Shown: piece after piece, positions 11,061-22,057 of the stretch | Position numbering within the stretch: the stretch's first letter is position 1 | How the letters are laid out: the number at the start of each line of letters is the position of its first letter | From: Scedosporium boydii | Taxonomy: Eukaryota > Ascomycota > Sordariomycetes > Microascales > Microascaceae | NCBI GenBank assembly: GCA_002221725.1 | Contig: NJFT01000104.1 | Span: 62,001-126,000 of the forward strand | DNA: 64,000 bases | Direction of reading: 5' to 3' | Position numbers and translations under genes: made by a program | Notes under the pieces: generated by a model | Seen by the model: only the letters and a program-made list of their open reading frames with translations | Told to the model about the DNA's origin: nothing | Database searches by the model: none

Positions 11061-12020
11061 ATGGGCGACTTTGATCCCTTCGGCGCAGATCCGTTTCTGT
11101 GCTTTGAGCCTCCGTTCCGCCGAGGTGACGGTAAATATGAGGACGAAGACGCACACGAAGATCAAGATATCCCAAAATGTTATCCCCCACTAGGTTGTAA
11201 GTTACCCTCATTTCTCTCTCGTTCTTGGAAGCTCCCTAATGTAAGCTTTGCCATCCACAGGCGGCATTCATGGCCCTTACAGCGTCACTTTCGAAGAGTT
11301 CAGAGACCACGAGAAATACTGTCTAAATGGGCGGTTAGCAAGAATCAAGCACGCCATCGACGGCTCGCAAAGGCTCCACGATGCGTTAGATCTGGCCGAC
11401 AGAACGGCACGCAGGAGAGGCAACCGATCGTCCACAACTGCCCCACAAAAGCCCCCCAAGAAAGTCCGTTTCGCTCTCGACACGACGGAGGCTAGACACG
11501 TCAATTACACGGCCACAGACCCGTTCTTCAAAAGCCGGCGTCGCGCCAATGACCGCAGGTCGCGTACTGCAATGCGGAGTTTTGCGTCTGTCCTGTTTCG
11601 AAGTTGTATCCGGGTCCTAGGGAACACCGGGATCACAGGGATGCCAGCGGTAATTTTACCTGTGGGGAGGATGGGTGCTGCTGCCAGAGCTCGGCGCGGT
11701 TTCTCATTCGGGAAGCCCACGAGTATTGGGCGGAGCGTCTCTTTCGCTGCACTAAGCTGTACTGCTCCTGCAATCCGGGGGCGATATACATAAACCGGCA
11801 CGACCACGACCGGTATGCTGCCGAGTGCTTTAGACAGGGCATCCAACATGAAGGTCGGCAGAAATACGACGTCGCCAATGAAGAGGATGATGAAGATGAC
11901 GATGATCATGATGAAGATGATGAAGAAGATGAAGATGAGGGTGAAGAAGATGAGGATGAAGAAGAAGATGATGATGATGATGATGACGACGACGACGTGA
12001 TCACGATAGTCCGGGAATAA
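11061..12020 (+). CDS. Unknown protein with triple CX4CXC motif and acidic tail
   Basis: I do not recognise the family. Proposed exons are 11061-11196, 11261-11499 and 11559-12020 (278 residues). Intron 1 (GTAAGT...CCACAG, 64 nt) is convincing and joins PPLGC to GGIHGPYSVTF. Intron 2 is needed because the frame changes: the acceptor CGCAG at 11558 is good, but the donor GTCAAT at 11500 is weak. Exon 3 is clearly coding, because CX4CXC occurs three times (C129/134/136, C160/165/167, C189/194/196), suggesting metal binding or disulfides. Residues about 230-274 are almost pure Asp/Glu, encoded by an imperfect GAT/GAA/GAC triplet run. There is no signal peptide, so it is probably nuclear or cytosolic. 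A KKVRF motif resembles PP1-docking sites but may be chance. Confidence 0.6.
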
Positions 12021-12975
12021 ACGGACGAGGACCAGTTCTTAAAATTATCATCATAGAGATATATTAGGGAACACAGGTACGAATTAGTGTGATAGAAAAT
12101 CTCGCCCCGAACGATAATGCGACGCAGAAGAGCCTACTTGGGAAAGGAAAGAAGAAAGAGACGAGGCAAATAATATAGAAAGTAATTGATTAGAAAATAA
12201 AATAAAAATAAAAATAAAAATAAACATAGATAGAATAAAGTGAAGAAGAAAGAAAGATGGTTTCAAATTTGAAGTCCCAGAGTGGCGAGTTTGTGTGAAT
12301 AGATCAATTGATAATTAAACAAGACTTCTGCTTTTTTTTTTTCCCCTCGTCTGAATCATTCCAAATCCAAATCGGAAAATGAGACACGCCGCCGGGGAAA
12401 CTCTGAACGAACCAGCTCTTGTCCGGCGTCTAAGCCTCTTCGCATCGGGCTGCTCCTCAGCACCTTCACCCCGTAATGCGACCCTGGAAATCCGCCCGCC
12501 CAATCGGCGCACCCGGCGTCTTCGGGGCACTTTCTGCAGCTGGTCTAATCTAATGCCAAATTTATGCTTGACTTGCACGTGAAATATTTTGACTTGACAT
12601 TCCACACTCACTCGCACCTTCCCGCCACCCCCCAGGATGAGGTCATCGCCATTGGCGTCATCAGTTGATTTCAATTTCTTGATGCTGAACCTCGGAATTT
12701 GCGAATTCGGAATATCCTTAGGAATTTGAAATATACTTGGGACGACTCGTCCCCCCTTGCGCCAAATTTGAAATGTTTATCAGAATTCTTCGCACGAGGG
12801 TCCCAATTGCCGTCATACAAAAAGTGAGCCTTTTCCCTTCCCTTCATCATCAAATGACTCGTTTCTCAAGACATCATAAAAACAGCAATATAAGCACTCT
12901 AAGCTCTTACTTCCAACACTCATCACCACATCAACCCTCCTCTACCTCACATTTACACCTACAAGGCCGGTCACA
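12021..12975. other. Intergenic; promoter and leader of DUF4336 gene
   Basis: AT-rich at the left with an (A4-5T)n stretch at 12194-12224. The ~150 bp before 12976 are rich in CA/CT with no strong alternative start, as expected for a fungal 5' leader. Short open frames here show no family features. Confidence 0.5.
12194..12224 (+). repeat. (A4-5T)n simple repeat
   Basis: A run of AAAAT/AAAAAT units, about five copies, in the 3' flank of the acidic-tail gene. Confidence 0.8.
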
Positions 12976-13857
12976 ATGACAACCCAAAAGACTTCCTCAA
13001 CCTCCAAATCCTCCTCAAAACTCATCCCCGCAACCCCCTCCTCCGTCCTCGTCATCCGCCGCCTAACCTCCAACATCACAACCCTTTCCCTCCCCTTCAC
13101 CCGCGCCGGCCTCATCTCTTTCGGCGGCCGCGCAACCCTCGTCCGTCTCTCCTCCGGCTCCATAGCCGTCTTCTCCCCCGTGGCCCTCACCTCCGAGGTC
13201 CGCGCCGCCATCGCCGACCTAGCTTCCTCCGAGACCGAGACCCCTTCAGTAGATTACATCATTGCGCCGGATATAGAACACCACATCTTCATGTCCGACT
13301 GGAAACGCGCCTATCCTAATGCCAAACTCATCGGGCCCGAAGGTCTCCCCGAGAAGAGGTCCAAATCGGACCCGGAATTCGCCAACTTCGATGTCGTCTT
13401 TTCTCGCAAGCAGAAGAACGACGGCGCGAAAGTAAACGTCGATGAAGCCTTCGATCACGACTTCGACGTCGAGTATGTTGACGCCCACTTGAATCGCGAA
13501 ATCGTCTTCTACTATAGGCCCGAGCGCGTGCTCATCCAGGCGGACCTCATGTTCAACTTGCCTGCGACGGAGCAGTACTCGCGTGTCGACCCCAGGGACA
13601 GGAGGAACAACGTTTTTGACAAGATCTTCACGGCGATTGGAACCACCGACGGGGACCTCACGTGGCCGAGGAGGTTCTTGTGGTACATGGTCTCCAGGAG
13701 GGACCGGGACGGCTTCAACGCCAGTATTCGGCGCATCGCATCCTGGGACTTTGAGACCGTCATTCCTTGTCATGGAGAGACGATGGTAGGCGATGGCAAG
13801 GAAAGATTCACGCGCTTGTTTGAATGGCACTTGGCGGGTGATAAAAAGAGCAACTGA
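12976..13857 (+). CDS. DUF4336 domain protein
   Basis: Intronless, 293 residues; the first ATG follows a CA-rich leader. After a Ser/Thr-rich start, SSVLVIRRLTSNITTLSLPF and FGGRATLVRLSSGSIAVFSP are the opening strands of the DUF4336 domain, a metallo-beta-lactamase-like family of unknown reaction. Later features that fit are APDIEHHIFMSDWKRAYPNA, GPEGLPEKR and a C-terminal VIPCHGETM. Some candidate metal ligands are visible (H-H-I-F, C-H-G-E), but the classic HXHXDH motif is absent, so hydrolase activity is not assured. Codon use is strongly biased to C-ending codons, suggesting good expression. The next gene is on the opposite strand. Confidence 0.8.
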   Translation: MTTQKTSSTSKSSSKLIPATPSSVLVIRRLTSNITTLSLPFTRAGLISFGGRATLVRLSSGSIAVFSPVALTSEVRAAIADLASSETETPSVDYIIAPDIEHHIFMSDWKRAYPNAKLIGPEGLPEKRSKSDPEFANFDVVFSRKQKNDGAKVNVDEAFDHDFDVEYVDAHLNREIVFYYRPERVLIQADLMFNLPATEQYSRVDPRDRRNNVFDKIFTAIGTTDGDLTWPRRFLWYMVSRRDRDGFNASIRRIASWDFETVIPCHGETMVGDGKERFTRLFEWHLAGDKKSN

Positions 13858-14358
13858 GTTAATTATGTGATTTTATGTATTATATTGAGCCTGATAGACT
13901 GTTGTTAATGCAAAGTTTAACTACCTGTCCCTTCACCATCTTCCCTCCACGCGAACGCAAACCCGTCACGCCAATCGTCCGGAACCCAACCACATATACC
14001 TATGCGTGACCGTGTAAGGCTCATTGACAGAGGCCGCCATAAGTGGGCTCTGGAGCCCCATGTTTCTGTCCTGGATAATATCATGAAAAAAAAAAAAAAA
14101 AAAAAAAAAAGACAGACGAGCTTAAATAAATGCTCCTGCTTCATCGCTCCCTGCTATTCTCCGTCGCCGGCTGCTTAAGAATATGTCCACCATCTCCTTA
14201 CTCCCCATCACCGGAGTCACCAATCCTGGCTCGCCGTCCTTGGACATGGGCCGAAGGCTACTAGTATTCGACTTCGGCGTGTTTGGTGTATCCTCCAGGA
14301 CTGGCGGAAAAGTTGTAGTTGTAGTAAGGAGGTTTCTCCCAACGCCCAAGCTTGTATT
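13858..14358. other. Tail-to-tail intergenic region with poly-A tract
   Basis: Convergent 3' flanks of the DUF4336 gene and the 929-residue gene. Contains an uninterrupted run of 25 A at 14086-14110. Confidence 0.6.
14086..14110 (+). repeat. Poly-A homopolymer, 25 nt
   Basis: Uninterrupted run of 25 A directly after TCATG. No retroelement body or target duplication was seen next to it, so it reads as a simple repeat. Confidence 0.9.
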
Positions 14359-17148
14359 CTATTTCGGCTCTAGTCGGGCCCTCCGAGCCAGCCTGATTCC
14401 GGGGCGCCGCGAGAGGCCAGCACACGGGCTCTCACCACCCTTGGACGAGTTTAGTCGCGGTGATGATGTTGGCAGTTTGTCAACCTTGAAGTCACCTGGG
14501 GTCCGCAAGTTGGGAAGTGATGGTCTTGGGCGAAGCCTGCTTTTCGGAGGAATTGGTGGTGCGTCATCAGGGGCGCCGTCTAATACCAATCTTGAATTTG
14601 AGCCGGGCGGCATATTCTCATTTTGCCCGCTGTATTCCGCATTGGTATCCCAACCATCTTGGTCAGCACAAATATGTTCGAGATTGCTAGGTTTAATTGG
14701 AAGCTCTGCTTCCATCGGATCGCCGGATGGGTGTCTATGTGCTGTTATCGGGCTTCCTCTGCCTAGGTCCGTATCAGGACTATCAGTCTCAGCTCCCTCT
14801 CGAACGTGGTGGGCTCCCTTTGGTGTCCCAAGCTCGTCAACATTGTCTGTATTCGGACCTAGGGTGAATGAGGTGGACTGTTTCGTCTCCTTAAGACTAG
14901 ATATCTTAGATGAGAGCCAACTCTTCCATTCGACTGAACTTGCGTTAGAGAGCACTCGATCAAGCCCCTGGTTGGGTTGAGGAGTACGTTGGTTCACGAA
15001 AATTGTTGCGTTCCCGTAAGGTGAGGAGGACTGGCCCAGGGATAGGGTAATATTCTGGGACGTCGTAATATTTGGCAACTCTTGACGCGCAGCAAGGCTC
15101 GATCTAGATGAATAAACACTCGATGTATAGTCGTGAGCGTCATCGGAGTTCTGTGGACTGGGACACCTCATTGGTAAGCTGAGGTCGGACATGGACGGCA
15201 TGTAGTTCAACTCCGCCGCCCACGAAGTCTCCGCAGCATTCATAGCCTCTTGTAAACTTCGGCGATAGGGACTAGCCGTTCGGAAGAGATGGCTATCCGG
15301 GCTGCCGAAAAATGCCGAGTGACGAACGGATAGCGGTTGTGGAGAAGCATGCGATCTTCTCACCACGCTTCCAGTCGATGAAACCTGACTTCCTCTGATT
15401 GTAGATTGTCGGCTCTGTGGATTCTCCTCTGCCCCGTGGTGATCGACGAAAATATCGTCGTCTGGATTCACACATCGTATTGTCGAGGGAGACTCGTGAA
15501 GGTCTTCAGTTGTGGTGCTTCCCGAAAGCTGGGGGCCTTGAATGAGATGCGCCTCTCCCATCGATGATCTGGTCGTACGCTTATCTCTCTCCCGTTTCAT
15601 CAGCGCGGAATATACCCTTTCGCTATCTACAATGCGTCCTGGACCGTCAGCTACAGCATTGACATTTTTGGAGACGTTATGATCCCAATTCTCGCCGGTA
15701 TCCGTGAAGGGCTTTTGGACATTGGGGGATCGCGCATATGCCCCATTCTCTTTGATAACTGAAAGACGGTGGCCGGTTTCCCATTCTTGCGCTGGCTCAA
15801 CTGTCTCCGTGGTGTCGGGTCCAGATGCAGTAGACCAGCTAGTCGCCCGATGGTCATCTCTAGGCTGTTGATTGCTTCGAAGGCTCTCCACACTACACTG
15901 GCGGGATCTGAGTTGCGCTTGAGGGGGAATGCTATGCACTGATGGTATTCGGCATGGCACACTCTCCACCGGATAGACAATCGAATCTGGGTGCGTGTTG
16001 GGCTCGGAAAAAGAGGCGACAGTGCTATCCTCCGAAAGTCGGTGCGGCTCAGCTGTTATGACACCGTCAGAAGGCGACTTTTGACTCCCACTGTCTTTCT
16101 TCGGAAAGTGGAAGAGCTTTTTCAACTTATTCTTCCAGCCGGCCGAAACATTTCTCGCTTTCGATTTGAAAGCACCCTTGGATATCGATAGATTGGTGCT
16201 CGTGAAAGACGGAGGAAGAGTCGAACTATTGTAACTGCTGCTGCGAAGGGACGCACGCGATTCATATGACATATCGCTGCGCTTGTTTCTCGATCGGAAG
16301 AGTCGCGAACCGTAGGACTTGAGTCGTTGTTGCTGCTGAGCTGTCTCTTGAAACAGCTCTTGTGCCATTTCTACTGCAAGGTCGTTCTGCTGTTGAGTAA
16401 ACTTGCGAATCTGGGCACCGTGTCGCGATTTCAGGAAGCTCATGGACTTTGGAGTGCGTAATTTGTGGGCAAAGTTAAGTGGACGGTGGTTCTCGTTTTC
16501 TATGGATACTTGCCTGCGCAAAGTATAGGAGCTGAAGCCTTTATATGGAGGACGAGCGCTCCCGGGGGAGTGGTTCTGTGAAAAAGAGCTTGTTGATGAG
16601 GCCCCCATAGATTTTGATTTGCGAAGCTTTCGGAAAGGGACGGATGCTGGGCCCATGTTCTCTTCAGGAAGGTAGCCATAGTGCCCAGTAGGTCCTGCTT
16701 CCGAGGAGTGGGTGTATGTACGCTCCCGTGTATGCGTTAGGGGCCTGTCACACAATGACCCGGTTGCACTCAGGGATCGGTTCCCTAAGGCATTGCCAGT
16801 GCTCGATGGTAAACCCACGGTTTGACGTCGGGCCCTTCCTGGTTGGGAGGCAGCGGATTTGGGACGAATTGGTTCATTCTTCACAAATCTTACACTTTGT
16901 CGGTGCCGAAGGTTATGGCTAGGGCCTACTTTGTCCTCCCAAAGGTGGCTTTCCGTCTTGTCAGCTGCAGATCCAGTGCTCTCTCTCTCCTTTGCTCGTG
17001 CAAACGAAACTGCGGCAGCTATGTGGGCGTCTCGAATAGCATCAGCGGGACTGATGTGCTCCAGGGTTGTGACCGCGCTCCGTATCGATGCTGCTGACTT
17101 GCTCCTGGACAGGCCCGGTCCGGACCTAGAGCTGTTTCGACGAAGCAT
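14359..17148 (-). CDS. Large Ser-rich protein of unknown function
   Basis: Intronless, 929 residues, ATG at 17148. No enzyme domain is recognised. The N-terminus has basic/Ser repeats and a short helix (LEHISPADAIRDAHIAAAV). A basic helix around residues 230-290 (FTQQQNDLAVEMAQELFQET) is followed by VSAGWKNKLKKLF near 330-345, an amphipathic basic patch that looks like a membrane- or partner-binding motif. The rest is low-complexity Ser/Pro/Asn with many RxxS sites. The C-terminus has a Pro-rich stretch (PPIPPKSRLRPRPSLP) resembling an SH3 ligand. I infer a cytoskeletal, polarity or signalling scaffold, but nothing proves it. The upstream 900 bp belongs to no other gene. Confidence 0.75.
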   Translation of the reverse strand: MLRRNSSRSGPGLSRSKSAASIRSAVTTLEHISPADAIRDAHIAAAVSFARAKERESTGSAADKTESHLWEDKVGPSHNLRHRQSVRFVKNEPIRPKSAASQPGRARRQTVGLPSSTGNALGNRSLSATGSLCDRPLTHTRERTYTHSSEAGPTGHYGYLPEENMGPASVPFRKLRKSKSMGASSTSSFSQNHSPGSARPPYKGFSSYTLRRQVSIENENHRPLNFAHKLRTPKSMSFLKSRHGAQIRKFTQQQNDLAVEMAQELFQETAQQQQRLKSYGSRLFRSRNKRSDMSYESRASLRSSSYNSSTLPPSFTSTNLSISKGAFKSKARNVSAGWKNKLKKLFHFPKKDSGSQKSPSDGVITAEPHRLSEDSTVASFSEPNTHPDSIVYPVESVPCRIPSVHSIPPQAQLRSRQCSVESLRSNQQPRDDHRATSWSTASGPDTTETVEPAQEWETGHRLSVIKENGAYARSPNVQKPFTDTGENWDHNVSKNVNAVADGPGRIVDSERVYSALMKRERDKRTTRSSMGEAHLIQGPQLSGSTTTEDLHESPSTIRCVNPDDDIFVDHHGAEENPQSRQSTIRGSQVSSTGSVVRRSHASPQPLSVRHSAFFGSPDSHLFRTASPYRRSLQEAMNAAETSWAAELNYMPSMSDLSLPMRCPSPQNSDDAHDYTSSVYSSRSSLAARQELPNITTSQNITLSLGQSSSPYGNATIFVNQRTPQPNQGLDRVLSNASSVEWKSWLSSKISSLKETKQSTSFTLGPNTDNVDELGTPKGAHHVREGAETDSPDTDLGRGSPITAHRHPSGDPMEAELPIKPSNLEHICADQDGWDTNAEYSGQNENMPPGSNSRLVLDGAPDDAPPIPPKSRLRPRPSLPNLRTPGDFKVDKLPTSSPRLNSSKGGESPCAGLSRRPGIRLARRARLEPK

Positions 17149-18085
17149 GAGAAAGTCTAGTTAAACCTTGCGTCGGAAATAACACTAATACCATATGTGA
17201 TCGAGGTGGGGTAGGGTTCAGGTGTTTTCGCGATTTGGATTTATAGAACGCAAGCTTTCGGGGATCGGCTCGACTCTAGAAAGGTAAAGACATGGCTGAT
17301 GTTGATGAGTTCAAGTCGGATATGAGCTAGACGGATAGTGAAAGAAGATCTTTAAATCACTTTGGATGCTTTCATCGGATTACATCGCTGATGCCATATG
17401 CTCAATTGGTCTAGGGAACTCATCGTTGAGGACAGGCAGGCCCTGCCCCGCCGATGTAGAGGTTTCGGACCAGTCATACTTGCCTTCGAGATAATCGAAG
17501 CGGGAGATATGGAGAGGTCCCTTTACAACAAGGAAGCCGCTGGGGGTGAAGGTTGTGCATGCGGGCGACATGTACATCATTCAACAAAGGCGATGGGATA
17601 CATCAATCCATGTACCTATAGCTCTTTCTGGACTGTACTGGACGTATTACTGGCCCACAACTTGATTGTTATGCCATTCGCTCGGATGCAGTTTCCAATG
17701 GTAGAGAAGTGACAACGAATGCCATTGGACAGGTGACGGGAGACTCGGGAGGAACGGTTGATTCGTTTATAGTCGACACAGCTTGTATCAGTCACGCAAA
17801 GCCTACTAGTAATATCCCCAGTCATACGAGATGAGAACTGCCCTGCGTTGTTATTGCGCTATCTGAGCGACCTGTCCACAACACAAGTATGCACCTGAAC
17901 GACCATAAAAATAATACCCATGAGACCAGCGTATATCAGACACGGGACAATATGTAGACCCGAACGGAAAAAAAAGAGAATAAAAAAAAAAAAAAAAACT
18001 CAAAAATCCAATGGTAAAGATGTGACGAAAAAGGAAAAATGTTTGCAATGAATGCTTAGTAATGCATCAGCGTGGAGTTCACTGC
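17149..18085. other. Intergenic, no supported gene
   Basis: Lies between the start of the Ser-rich gene and the stop of the protease. Two short minus-strand frames (17380-17580 and 17616-17825) have protein-like composition but no family or splice support. A run of 17 A is at 17982-17998. Confidence 0.5.
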
Positions 18086-19732
18086 CTAAGCCTCAAGGTC
18101 GGCCAAGAACTTGTTAATCTCCTCCTCTACCATATCGTGGACCTTCGCGCCGAGCTTGTCAGCAATCTTGGCGAAGTCCTTGGCACCCTTGACGACGTGG
18201 AGGGAAAGATCCTCGAAGTCATCGGCGATGTTAGAGACGGTCTTGACCTTATAACCTCCCTGCTCGATGATGTTGGTATAGTTGCTGCAGCCACCGCCGT
18301 TCCAGGCGAGCAAGTTGGGGGTATCCTTGGGGAGGTCGGTGAGGGTGCCCTCAGTGGCGATCTTGAGAAGGTTGGCCTTCAGCTTCGCGGGGGTGAGGGG
18401 AGTGTAGAACTCGGAATCGATAGCAGGCTGGAGAGAGAGGTAGTAGGCGAGAAGACCGGCAATGTGAGGCGAAGCCATGGAGGTACCGGAGATGGTATTG
18501 ACGGCGTACTTGGAGCCAATCCAGGTCGACTGGATGCTGAGGCCGGGAGCGAAGATGTCAGTGCACTTGCCCCAGTTGGAGAAGTAGGCTCGGCTATCGT
18601 CAAGAGCTGAGGCACCGACAGTGACAGCCTTGCTAGCAGCAGCAGGAGAGTAGTTGCAGGCATCGGCGTTGTCGTTACCGGCAGCGACGGCGAAGTGGAT
18701 ACCGGCGTCAACGGCAGCATTGACTACGCGGTCGAGGGCCTCGGTCTTGCCACCGCCAAGAGACATGTTCGCCACAGAGCCCTTGAAGCCCTTGCGCTTG
18801 CCCTTCTTGGCCGCCTCGACTTGCTCAAGATGAGCGTTGGCAGCGTACTCAACGCCCTTCACTACGTCGGACATGGTACCAGATCCGTTAGACCTGAGAA
18901 CCTTGACGGCGTAGACATTGGCCTTCTTGGCGACACCGTACTTCTTGCCAGCAACAGTGCCGGAGCAGTGGGTGCCGTGACCATTGCCGTCAATGTCATC
19001 GTCGCCAGTGGGGATGGTCTTGCCCCACTTAGCGCGACCCTCGAAGTCGACGTGGTCGATGTTGGTGCCGGTGTCGATAACATAGGCATCGACACCCTCA
19101 CCACCCTCGGCAGCGTAGAGGTATTTGTTGAAAGTGCCAAAAGAGAGTGTGTCGCGGTGCGAAATACGAGCAAGACCCCAGGGGGCGTTCTTCTCGATCT
19201 CGCTCTTGCATTCGTCCTCCTTGCCAGGGATGGGAACGAGAGTGTGGACAATCGAGTCCTTCTCGATGAATTCGATCTATAACGAAGGGAATTGTGATCA
19301 GCATGTAAGCTCCCAAAGGGTTATAGGACAAGGGAAATTTAAAAAGGGCTCAAAGGCTCGGCTTACATCGGGATGTCGTCGGACCTGCTCGATCACATCC
19401 TCATCGAAATGGCCGGCATAACCCAAGAAGTCGTCAGAGATCTTGTAGATGTGCTTAATGCCGCTGTAGATGTCAGCGTTGGCGAGGCCACGCTTTCGGA
19501 GCTCCAACCTCCGCTGCTCTCCCTCATTGTGAAGATGCTGAATCCACGTGTGATGCTCTGACACATCCGCCGCGGAGACATGCTTCTTGAACTTGATGAT
19601 GTAGTGGCCAGGAATGGTCTCGGCGCTGGTAGAGGAAAGGATGGGGGCAGCTCCATCATGAACGGTGTCAATGCTGATGGATGGCGAAGCCACGGCCAGA
19701 GAGGCCAGGAAGAAGACGCCGGCGACCTTCAT
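18086..19732 (-). CDS. Subtilisin-like serine protease, vacuolar type (S8, proteinase K family)
   Basis: Two exons (19732-19367 and 19276-18086, 90-nt phase-0 intron) give 518 residues. A signal peptide (MKVAGVFFLASLAVASPS) is followed by an I9 propeptide (GHYIIKFKKHVSAADVSEHH to FIEKD, about 43-128). The catalytic domain has Asp190 in AYVIDTGTNIDHVDFEG, His222 in GNGHGTHCSGTVAG, the oxyanion Asn323 in AAGND and Ser388 in SGTSMASPHIAG. The propeptide and the 100-residue C-terminal part, ending in amphipathic helices (VVKGAKDFAKIADKL, MVEEEINKFLADL), match cerevisin/PrbA-type vacuolar proteases rather than secreted alkaline proteases. Its family role is protein turnover in the vacuole, including autophagic cargo. 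The protein is complete, with all catalytic residues present. Confidence 0.93.
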
Positions 19733-22057
19733 GATGAAACAGGTCGGGGGTTGATCGGAGCTGAAGGTTTGGGTGACTGTCTACCTGCGACTTGCGGCAA
19801 CTAGGACGCGGAAAAGACGAATAAAAAAATAGAGAAAGGAAGAAATCAAAGGGAACCAGACTTGATGATCGAGGCGGCAAGAGCGGATGGATGAGTGATG
19901 GGAGGAGAGGATGGGATGGAAGGAATGGAGGACGATGATGGGAATCGGAAGGAGGAGTTGGGGGGAGCGCTGGGGTAGATAAGAGGCGGCGAGTTTACAG
20001 TGTAAGCACGGAGTACCCTGATACCTCCGATGTTGCCTCATCGCTGTAGACGGTGACGCATTCTCCGAATCCAGGCAGCCCGTGCAGAGGGAGGCTGACC
20101 CGGCCAAAAATGGCCTAGCGTCCCATTTTCAACCAATAGCTAGCGGTCCCCTGGTTTCCTCGGCAATGCGATAACACGAGTATGCTTCACCCGAGAGCAT
20201 ATCTAGCAAGTCCATTAGACATTAGGCGCTGGGATGCGGACCATCGCAATCGACATTTAGAAGCACCATTTCTCTGATAAAATACGGTCGTTTCAAATCA
20301 ATCCCCAGACACCGGGGTTTCTAGGAGATAATATTTGCCATTGTTTCTAGCGATAAATAACAGTCCAGATCTACCACTTCGCGAGGTGGCTGATCTTGTT
20401 GGGACCAGAGGACAGCTCAGACCACTAGTACCTTCACTCAAGCGAGGCGCACGTGAGCTGTAAGCGGGGCGGTGAGTTCGCTATCGGGGCATCGCACAGT
20501 AATCGTAGGGGTCTAGAGACAGTGTAAAGACGTCATGGAAAGATAACGCCTTAGATCGGCCAGCACGCACTGTAACTCATTGCAGTAGCAGGCTCCTTCC
20601 CCCGCGTCTAGTTTTCGCCCGCCCGAACCAGCCAAGCATACAAAGCAAAGATTCCGTACCTGCTGACCACCTGCACGTGTGAGCCAATGGTTCCTACCCT
20701 GGACTACCCGGGTTGAGCCAGTAGCTGTTGCTTCCAGGAGCTTGTTCGTTGGGACGAATATTCATGAGCTGTCAGGTCCAACCCGCGCTGGCTCGCCGCG
20801 ACGGATTCTTCGCCTCCGAACTCGCATTATTCTGGTGTCATCAATGTCATTCGTGAATAGACAAACGCCATCAAGATGCGGGTATAAGTCGACTGGCTCT
20901 CCCCACAACTGCACGACCAGCGTTGCAAAGCGTTGCAAGCTTGGGCGGGGAAACTTCAATGGTGGGAAGTTGGGTGGGGCTAAAGTGCTCATGTGTGAGT
21001 GGAAACGCCGATAAGTCGGCCTCTGAATCCAGCATGATTCAGTTCAGTTGAAGCTCTCCCTGTGAGTCAGGAAGATTGCCTCTAACTCTCCAGGTGTTAT
21101 CTTCGTACAGTCCAGGCTAGCTTCCAGCGTAGAGGGAGGGCGGCGTGTGATCCAACCGAAACAGGGATCGCAGATCCTTTTGCCCATTGTTTTGGTACCT
21201 GATGGCAGGGACCATGGGCTTCGGAAGCTGGAACTTATCTGTGTAATGTCTGATGCCCTCATGTCTTTACGGTAATGTTCATCGATTGATCCAAGCTTTA
21301 CCCTAGTACCGGAATTATCTTTGCTTGCCTTCGCTTCCCCCAACCCGATCCTAGTAATTCTGGAATTGCATAAACGAATAAGGTCAAAACACTCTTTGCT
21401 GTTAAACTGTTGAGATATTCCATTCGTACGAAGTAAACTGCTGCCTGGCTCGGTGAGTAATCTGTTGTGGGTCTTAGTCCATTTTGGGCAGCATGCTTGC
21501 AAGTACGAAGTACTTCGTACAATTTGATGTATTGATGGCTGGGATTCAGTTGCTGTCGAGCGGGTGTGGCTATGCTAGAGGCGCAACCCGAGGTGGGGCC
21601 GGGGCTGACAACCGACACGGTCTGGTCACCACTGAACCAACGCGCTCAAAGCTCGAAGCCCGTCTGGGCACAGGCGTTCTAGTGGACCAATAGTGGGTCC
21701 TAGGAATCCATTGGCGAGGCTGAGACGAAACTCGTCGATGGTTATCCCTCTCTTTATCTGGAGCAGCGGTTTTTCTATTTGTGCTAGACTAGGATGTTTT
21801 GTATTCACCGATCCGAAGCACTTCTAGATTTGAGGCCTCGAGCCAGACCCCGTCAATCTGCTCGACTTTTCCGGTACTAAGGTAGCCTACTAAGAGCTCC
21901 AAACAACCCCGCGTATCCGAGACATCACAGACCCTTATCACCGACGACAGCCTCACCGTTCCATGACGACCCCGACCGCAACTGCTAGGCCCCAAGTTGG
22001 GCTGTAACCGCATAGCCATGTTCATGGTGTAACCACGGCGCATCTTTTTTGACCGTC
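19733..22057. other. Long intergenic region between protease and BEACH gene
   Basis: About 2.3 kb separating two divergent genes. The first 150 bp upstream of the protease are purine/pyrimidine-skewed leader. Open frames at 20679-21014 (+) and 21044-21502 (-) have no recognisable family and overlap each other's noise. A nested TACGAAGTA/TACTTCGTA palindrome lies at 21502-21520. The BEACH leader occupies the right end. Confidence 0.55.
21502..21520. repeat. Overlapping inverted TACGAAGTA / TACTTCGTA pair
   Basis: Two copies of the dispersed intergenic 9-mer in opposite orientation sharing two bases (21504-21512 and 21511-21519), forming a palindrome of about 19 bp. Confidence 0.85.

Noticed and set aside
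17380..17825. Two short minus-strand frames upstream of the Ser-rich gene
   Set aside because: Protein-like stretches (FLVVKGPLHISRFDYLEGKY) but no family, no convincing splice sites and no start context; could be a tiny remnant, not supported enough to list.
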